12,524 nucleotides of DNA from Actinomycetota bacterium (GTDB taxonomy: Bacteria; Actinomycetota; Rubrobacteria; Rubrobacterales; Rubrobacteraceae), in assembly GCA_020200675.1 (NCBI GenBank), contig JAIVIG010000016.1, positions 1 through 12,524 on the forward strand, in the 5' to 3' direction. The notes under the pieces were generated by a model. That model ran no database searches. It was not told the origin of the DNA and saw only the letters and a list, made by a program, of their open reading frames with translations. This document shows, one piece after another, positions 7,676-12,524 of the stretch. Within the stretch, counting starts at the first letter, position 1. Each line of letters starts with the position of its first letter. The position numbers were made by a program, and so were the translations under genes.

Positions 7676-7699
7676 TGATGGCGCGAGCGTGTAAGACAA

Positions 7700-7736
7700 C
7701 GAGCTCGTCGACCTCGAAGCTCGCATCCTCGATGCG
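7700..7736 (+). terminator. Weak overlapping hairpins after the regulator
   Basis: CGAGCT (7700-7705) pairs with AGCTCG (7718-7723), and CGCATC (7722-7727) pairs with GATGCG (7731-7736) around a CTC loop. The stems are only 6 bp and have no T-run. They could slow or end transcription after the regulator gene. The rest of 7676-7816 shows no promoter I would defend. Confidence 0.25.
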
Positions 7737-7802
7737 CCCTCGTCCAAAACTGGCTCTCCTAAACCGGTGCCACGTTGTCGAAAGCAGTGTAACCCTGCGC
7801 TG

Positions 7803-7809
7803 AAAGGAG
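7803..7809 (+). promoter_or_regulatory. Ribosome binding site that sets the original peroxidase start
   Basis: AAAGGAG, a strong Shine-Dalgarno sequence, lies 7 bases before ATG 7817. It shows that translation was meant to begin at 7817, upstream of the amber codon at 7883-7885, and not at the poorly supported internal TTG 7919. Confidence 0.75.
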
Positions 7810-7816
7810 CATCACT

Positions 7817-9613
7817 ATGACCAAATCCCCTCTCTCCCGGCTACTCATCCTGGCGGGTGGAGCGCTCTACCGCCTCTTCGTGTAGCACAAGCTTCCGCGT
7901 CTCCTGGGTCTGCTCGCGTTGGACGGACTCCGCCATAAGTTGCGAGAACGGAACCTCTACGACACCTCGACGACTGCGACCGTGGAGCGGCCCGCGCCGC
8001 CAGAGGACGGGCGCCACCTGACCGCGCGTACGGCGGACGGGAGCTTCAACGACCTGGAGAATCCCGCGATGGGCAAAGCCGGGGCGCGCTTCGGTCGCAA
8101 CGTTCCCATAGAGCACACACATCCCGACAACGAATGGGCGATCCTCGAGCCGAACCCGCGCACCGCCAGCCGCGAGCTCCTGACCCGCCACGAGTTCCAG
8201 CCCGTCGAGGGGCTAAACCTGCTCGCGGCCTCGTGGCTGCAGTTCATGGTCCGGGACTGGATGAGCCACGGCAAAGGTAAGATGGAAGACTCCTGGAAGC
8301 TGAAGCGAGAGAGGGGTGACGATTGGCCGGAGGACGAGGTGCTGGTCCCGCGCACGCCCAGGGACTCCGACGGCCCGCCGCCCACCTACGCCAACCAGGA
8401 GACGCACTGGTGGGGCGCTTCCCAGATCTACGGGAGCACCAAAGAGTTTCAGAACAGGGTGCGCACAGAAGAGGACGGGAAGCTGCACGTCGGCCTTGGT
8501 AGCATGTCCTCAGCCGGGAAGACCGAGAAGAATCCCGTCGACGAGCCGGGGTTCTGGATCGGGCTGGCCATGTTGCACACGCTCTTCGCGATGGAGCACA
8601 ACACGATCTGCGACCGGCTGCGCGCCGAGTACCCTTCCTGGTCCGACGACGATCTCTTCGACCACGCCCGGCTCATCAACGCGGCTCTACTGGCCAAGAT
8701 CCACGTGACCGAATGGTCCACCGCTATCCTCGACTATCCCACCACCAAGCTCGCCCTGAGGACCAACTGGTGGGGCCTGGCGACGGAGCGTATCCCCAAG
8801 CTACTCGGGCGTGTCAGCGAGAGCGAGGTGTGTAGCGGCATCCCTGGCTCGAAGACGAACCACTTCGACGTGCCCTACTCCATCACCGAAGAGTTCGTCG
8901 CCGTCTACCGCATGCACCCCCTGGTCCCCGACGTCATCGACTTTTGCTCCACGTCCAGCGATCCTCCCTTCGAAGAGCGCCCGGTGCCGTTCACCGAAGT
9001 CGTGAACAAGAAGGCCGTGGACCTGATGAAGGAGATCCGCATGAGGGACCTTTTCTACTCATTCGGCATCTCCCACCCCGGCCAGATCCGGCTGCACAAC
9101 TATCCCAACTCTCTACAACAGTTCAGGCGTCCGGACGGCGAACTCATGGACCTGGCCGCGACCGACATCATGCGCACGCGCGAGCTCGGCGTGCCGAGGT
9201 ACAACGAGTTCCGCAGGCTGCTCCGCCTCCCCGCCCCCAAGACCTTCGAAGAGCTAACCGATAACGCGACCTGGGCTGAGGAGCTCCGGCGCGTGTACGA
9301 CGACGTGGAGAGCGTGGACCTGATGGTCGGCATGTACGCGGAGCCGTTCCCCAAAGGCTTCGGCTTCTCCGAGACGGCCTTCCGCATCTTCATCCTCATG
9401 GCGTCCCGGCGCTTGAACAGCGACCGGTTCTTCACCACGGACTACAACCCAAGGGTCTACACCCAGACCGGCCTCGATTGGATCTCCGACAACGACATGT
9501 CGACCGTCTTGCTGAGGCACTTCCCCGGCCTACTTCCGGCGCTCTGCGGCGTGGAGAACGCCTTCTTCCCCTGGAAGGAGACGAGAAGACCCGAAACGAA
9601 CCCGCAAGGATGA
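7817..9613 (+). pseudogene. Fatty-acid alpha-dioxygenase-like heme peroxidase with in-frame amber codon
   Basis: From ATG 7817 the frame reads 22 codons, meets TAG (7883-7885), and continues unbroken to 9613 (598 residues if read through). The sequence across the stop (LYRLFV-stop-HKLPRLLGLLAL, then NLYDT) resembles the WHKLP-LGL N-terminal segment of alpha-dioxygenases, so TGG (Trp) to TAG is the simplest explanation. Numbering from an internal TTG (7919): KIH 260-262, NHFDVPYSITEEF 314-326, YRMH 330-333 (radical Tyr330 and proximal heme His333), LMASRRLNSDRFF 493-505. These match plant alpha-dioxygenases, which convert fatty acids to 2-hydroperoxides. The distal His of the FMxHDW motif is Arg112 here (FMVRDW). 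If translation restarts at TTG 7919, a 564-residue protein lacking the amphipathic N-terminus would form. Either a recent pseudogene or a shortened, altered enzyme. Confidence 0.8.
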
Positions 9614-9650
9614 GCGGCTCGGACGAGCCCACGAAAGGAGGAATCGGGAT

Positions 9651-10355
9651 ATGCAGATAGCCGACGGTGTCTACAGCATGGGAAACGAGAAGGGCGGGCA
9701 CGTGCGCGCCTTCCTACTCGACGACGGCAAAGACCTGACGCTCATCGACACGCTCTTCGAGACCGACGCCCGGCTCGTGCTGGATCAGATAGGACGCACA
9801 AACAAGACGGTGGCGGACCTGAAACACATCCTGCTGACACACGCCCACCGCTCCCACCTCGGCGGGCTGGCCGAGCTCAAGCGCCTGAGCGGGGCGACCG
9901 TCTACTCCCACGAGTGGGAGGCGGACATCATCGCCGGGGAGCGCAAGGCGCAGGCCTCCGCGAGACAACTGCTGCGCCCTTACACCGGTTACCTGAAAGT
10001 GTACGCGCTCCAGGTCGCCTTCGCGCTGGGGCTGGACAACCATCCGCCCTGCCCCGTCGACCACACCCTAGAGGACGGAGACCGGGTAGGCCCCGTCGAG
10101 GTTCTCCACACGCCCGGACACTCGCCCGGACACCTCGCCTTCAATTGGCCGGAGCGGCGGGTCCTCTTCGCCGGAGACGCCGTCTGCACCTGGCCAAGCT
10201 TCGGCGCGGGCTGGCCGACTCTCAACCTCAACCTCGCACAGCACCGCAAGTCCATAAGCCGGATGGCCAACCTCGACGCATGGGCTGTGGGCGTCGGCCA
10301 CGGAGACCCCCTCACCGGAGGCGCTACCGCGCGCCTCCGCTCGCTGACTGTGTAG
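9651..10355 (+). CDS. Metallo-beta-lactamase-fold hydrolase with altered metal motif
   Basis: The 234-residue protein has the MBL fold order. The first metal motif is THAHRSH (63-69), where the usual HxHxDH has Ser68 in place of the metal-binding/catalytic Asp. The other ligands are present: His64, His66, His69, His157 (HTPGHSPGH), Asp176 (LFAGDAV) and His217 (GVGHGDP). Family members include glyoxalase II, lactonases, thioesterase-like and sulfur-metabolism hydrolases; the substrate cannot be assigned. AAAGGAGG (9634-9641) provides a good ribosome binding site 9 bases before the ATG. The gene begins 37 bases after the peroxidase-like gene, with no terminator between them, so they probably form one transcript. 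No signal peptide is seen, so it is cytoplasmic. Confidence 0.88.
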   Translation: MQIADGVYSMGNEKGGHVRAFLLDDGKDLTLIDTLFETDARLVLDQIGRTNKTVADLKHILLTHAHRSHLGGLAELKRLSGATVYSHEWEADIIAGERKAQASARQLLRPYTGYLKVYALQVAFALGLDNHPPCPVDHTLEDGDRVGPVEVLHTPGHSPGHLAFNWPERRVLFAGDAVCTWPSFGAGWPTLNLNLAQHRKSISRMANLDAWAVGVGHGDPLTGGATARLRSLTV

Positions 10356-10416
10356 CAATCAGCCGTCTGCGTTCGACAAAAAGCCGAAAGCCAAAAAATG
10401 AGTAGTTTCTAAGTAC

Positions 10417-10451
10417 CCCGGCTAACGCCCGGCTAACACCTGCCGTATACG
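10417..10451 (+). promoter_or_regulatory. Tandem 10-bp repeat over a candidate promoter
   Basis: CCCGGCTAAC occurs perfectly twice (10417-10426 and 10428-10437) with an 11-base period, about one DNA helix turn, so both copies face the same side. TATACG (10446-10451) is a possible -10 element 8 bases downstream, which would place the repeats over the -35 region of the next gene. This is the arrangement expected of an activator or repressor site. The regulator is unknown; a LuxR- or OmpR-type protein often binds tandem repeats of this kind. Confidence 0.4.
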
Positions 10452-10488
10452 CTCTCCTCAGATCCTCAAAAAGATGGAGGTGGAGGAG

Positions 10489-10842
10489 ATGGATGTGACG
10501 CACACCTTGATGTTCTTGATGCTGGGCCTGGTCATGGGCGCCGTCGGGCAGGGTGCGAGGACCGTCGTGGGTTTGAGGAAGGCGACAGGAGATCCGGCTT
10601 CCGGTGGTCTCGACGCCAGGAGGCTGGCGGTGAACCTCTCTATCGGAGCGGTCGCCGGAACCTTGGGGGCCGTGGTGCTCTTGGGGGACGACATAGACAA
10701 GACCCTTCTGCTCACGCTGGTAGCTACAGGCTACGCCGGAGCGGATTTTATAGAAGGCTTCATGCGGACACGAGGACTCAAGAGTCAGGATCAGCAGCTG
10801 CCGGAGCAGGGCGCCAGGCAAGCGGCGGTCAAGCCGAGGTAA
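10489..10842 (+). CDS. Small three-helix membrane protein (117 aa)
   Basis: ATG 10489 is preferred over the in-frame ATG 10474, because GGAGGTGGAGG (10477-10487) is then a proper ribosome binding site. The protein has three hydrophobic segments: about 7-27 (LMFLMLGLVMGAVGQGARTV), 46-64 (LAVNLSIGAVAGTLGAVVLL) and 72-90 (LLLTLVATGYAGADFIEGF). The C-terminal tail is polar and basic, ending QGARQAAVKPR. The Gly-rich helices and the acidic GDDIDK loop give no functional hint, and I do not recognise the family. The small zinc-ribbon gene follows 44 bases downstream without a terminator, so co-expression is likely. The tandem repeat upstream suggests its own regulated promoter. Confidence 0.75.
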   Translation: MDVTHTLMFLMLGLVMGAVGQGARTVVGLRKATGDPASGGLDARRLAVNLSIGAVAGTLGAVVLLGDDIDKTLLLTLVATGYAGADFIEGFMRTRGLKSQDQQLPEQGARQAAVKPR

Positions 10843-10886
10843 GGGGCGTCCGGCGGCGAGCAAATTTACGAGGAAAGGAGTGCGAA

Positions 10887-11093
10887 ATGAAAGAGGCATG
10901 TCTCTGTGGGAGCGCGGACGACTTCGAGAACCGGGAGCCGGTCCTGGATAAAGATGGGGAGCGGGCGTTGCGGTGTCCGGGTTGCGGCCACCTGGAATAC
11001 TTGCGTTGGCTGCCGAACGATATACGACTTCTCGTCCTGGAGGACGAGTTTAATCCGGGCTCTGCCCGGTACGCGGAGCGACCCTTCGCTTAG
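10887..11093 (+). CDS. Small zinc-ribbon-like protein (68 aa)
   Basis: AAAGGAGTG (10874-10882) lies directly before ATG 10887. The product has a CxC pair (Cys5, Cys7) and a CPGCGH motif (Cys30, Cys33, His35), which together could hold one zinc ion as in rubredoxin-knuckle or zinc-ribbon proteins. The rest is acidic (LEDEFNPGS). Such short proteins often bind RNA, DNA or another protein; no specific role can be given. It lies between the membrane protein and the aldehyde dehydrogenase, in the same orientation and without visible terminators (65 bases before the dehydrogenase ATG). Confidence 0.7.
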   Translation: MKEACLCGSADDFENREPVLDKDGERALRCPGCGHLEYLRWLPNDIRLLVLEDEFNPGSARYAERPFA

Positions 11094-11158
11094 CGCAAGT
11101 CTTCCTCGAACAACGCGGTGGGGCCAGGCGCCACGCCTCGTGCAAAGGAGTGAGCGGC

Positions 11159-12524
11159 ATGATTATCGACAAAAACCTCGTGGCGGTGGAGCAGGCGTGT
11201 GATCTGGTAGAGGCGGCCCACCGGGCGCAGGCTGAGCTGGCCCGCTTTGATCAGGAGAAGATCGACCGGATCTGCGAGGCGATGGTTCGGGCCGCGTTGC
11301 ACGAGGCGCGGCGTTTGGGGGCGATGGCGGTCGAGGAGACCGGCTACGGCGTCGCCGCCGACAAGGAAACGAAGAACCGCTTCGCAGCCGAAGGCGTGTG
11401 GAATCGTTACCGCAACCTGCGCACCGTCGGTGTGATCTCCGAGTCCGAAGGCGTCGTGGAGATCGCCACCCCGCGCGGCGTCGTCGCCGGGATTACTCCC
11501 TCAACGGAGCCGACCTCCACGGCGATCTTCAAAGCTCTTATCTCCGTCAAATCCCGCAACGCCCTCGTGCTCTCTCCGCATCACGACGCGACGCGTTGCA
11601 CGAACGAAACGGTCCGGATCTTACGCGAAGCCGCCGCCGAAGAGGGCCTGCCGCCGGACGCTCTGGGGTGTATGTCCGGGACCACGAGGGAGGGCACGCG
11701 AGCCCTCATGAAGCACGAGCACACGGCCGTGGTCCTGGCGACGGGCGGCGCCGGGCTAGTGCACGCGGCGTACTCCTCCGGGAAGCCCGCCTTCGGCGTC
11801 GGACCCGGCAACGTCCCAGTGTTCGTCGAGCGTACGGCGAACGTCGACAAGGCCGCGCGGGACATCCTGGCCGGCAAGTGTTTCGACAACGGCACGTTCT
11901 GCGCCTCCGAGCAGTCCGTGGTAGTCGACGCCCCCCTCGGAAGGGCCATCCGCGAGCAGTTCCGGGCGCGGGGCGGGCACTTCTTGAGCGCGGCGGAGGC
12001 CGGGAGGCTCTCGCAGGTCGTCGCCACCCGAGGCGGCAGGCTCAACCCCGCCGTCGTCGGCAAGTCCGCCGCCCTGATCGCCCTGATGGCCGGCATCCGC
12101 GTCCCTACCGGTACTCGCTGCCTGATCGCCGAGGTCGGCGGCGTCGGACGCGACTTCCCGCTCTCGATGGAGAAGCTCTCCCCGATCCTGGCCTTCTACG
12201 TCGAGGATGGGACGCAGAAGGCCACGGCTCGCTGCCTCGAAGTCCTCTCGTACGGCGGATTGGGTCAGACCGCCGGGATACACACCCGTTCGCGCCGGGC
12301 CGCCGTAGCCTTCGGCGAGAAAATGCCCGTCTCGCGCGTGGTCGTCAACACCTCGACCGCACACGGCGCGCTGGGTCTCTCGACCGCGCTCTCGCCCTCG
12401 CTGACTTTAGAGTGCAGCTTCCGAGGTAATAACGTCACAGCGGACAACGTCTCGCCGCTGCACCTGATGGATATAAAGCGCGTCGCCTTCGAGACCTGCC
12501 CCCTCGAGGGTGCCGCTCCCGCCC
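11159..12524 (+). CDS. CoA-acylating aldehyde dehydrogenase (3' end outside the window)
   Basis: ATG 11159 has AAAGGAG (11144-11150) 8 bases upstream. The 455 residues visible follow the acylating aldehyde dehydrogenase family (EutE, SucD, PduP and the N-terminal half of AdhE), which makes acyl-CoA from an aldehyde, NAD(P)+ and CoA. ITPSTEPTSTAIFKALIS (112-129) lines the cofactor pocket; VGPGNVPVFVE (214-224) and CFDNGTFCASEQSVVV (241-256) hold the nucleophile Cys248. EVGGVGRDFPLSMEKLSPIL (325-344) is a family block. Near residues 417-424 the stretch LECSFRGN replaces the glycine-rich TLGCGSWGGN of AdhE-like members, hinting at another substrate preference. Numbering is complete from the start; the last residues run off the window at 12524. 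Substrate unknown. Confidence 0.9.
   Translation, partial: MIIDKNLVAVEQACDLVEAAHRAQAELARFDQEKIDRICEAMVRAALHEARRLGAMAVEETGYGVAADKETKNRFAAEGVWNRYRNLRTVGVISESEGVVEIATPRGVVAGITPSTEPTSTAIFKALISVKSRNALVLSPHHDATRCTNETVRILREAAAEEGLPPDALGCMSGTTREGTRALMKHEHTAVVLATGGAGLVHAAYSSGKPAFGVGPGNVPVFVERTANVDKAARDILAGKCFDNGTFCASEQSVVVDAPLGRAIREQFRARGGHFLSAAEAGRLSQVVATRGGRLNPAVVGKSAALIALMAGIRVPTGTRCLIAEVGGVGRDFPLSMEKLSPILAFYVEDGTQKATARCLEVLSYGGLGQTAGIHTRSRRAAVAFGEKMPVSRVVVNTSTAHGALGLSTALSPSLTLECSFRGNNVTADNVSPLHLMDIKRVAFETCPLEGAAPA

Noticed and set aside
10366..10397. Repeated AGCC words between A-runs after the MBL-fold gene, looked at as a terminator
   Set aside because: The AGCC copies are direct, not inverted, so they do not form a stem.
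1..12524. CRISPR array, tRNA or rRNA genes
   Set aside because: No regularly spaced repeats, no cloverleaf-like sequence with a conserved TTC arm, and no rRNA-like stretch was seen.

Overview
The window is GC-rich (roughly 65-70 % by eye), and every supported gene lies on the + strand with strong GGAGG-type ribosome binding sites in most places. Codon use, the very large BTAD/NB-ARC/LuxR-type regulator and several proteins suggest a high-GC actinobacterium. A deep-branching lineage such as Rubrobacter is plausible, but this is inference because no rRNA is present.

Left part (1-2196): the end of a biotin carrier protein, then a gene that reads as a shortened RtcB (RNA ligase) relative lacking nearly all catalytic residues, then an intact-looking IS982-like transposase of lower GC content. 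Middle left (2197-4080): a small uncharacterised protein with a TTG start, an AT-rich promoter-like stretch followed by a terminator-like hairpin, an FUSC/aromatic-acid-exporter-like membrane protein, and an 18-bp GC-rich terminator stem. The 4081-4483 stretch has no intact gene. It holds a decayed 5' end of a transketolase gene, still with its ribosome binding site, and then about 100 bases in which I find no convincing promoter.

Centre (4484-7675): a 1063-residue regulator with an N-terminal OmpR-like/BTAD module, an NB-ARC ATPase, a helical repeat region and a C-terminal LuxR helix-turn-helix. Right part (7817-12524): a fatty-acid alpha-dioxygenase-like heme peroxidase interrupted by an in-frame amber codon near its N-terminus, a metallo-beta-lactamase-fold protein, a three-helix membrane protein, a small zinc-ribbon protein, and an acylating aldehyde dehydrogenase that runs off the window.

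How they may work together (inference): alpha-dioxygenases turn fatty acids into 2-hydroperoxides that decay to aldehydes one carbon shorter. A CoA-acylating aldehyde dehydrogenase a few genes downstream could channel an aldehyde to acyl-CoA, and the large regulator just upstream could control the set. Three proteins here carry changes at key positions (RtcB-like, alpha-dioxygenase-like, MBL-fold). They are either decaying or repurposed, and this is the most unusual property of the window.
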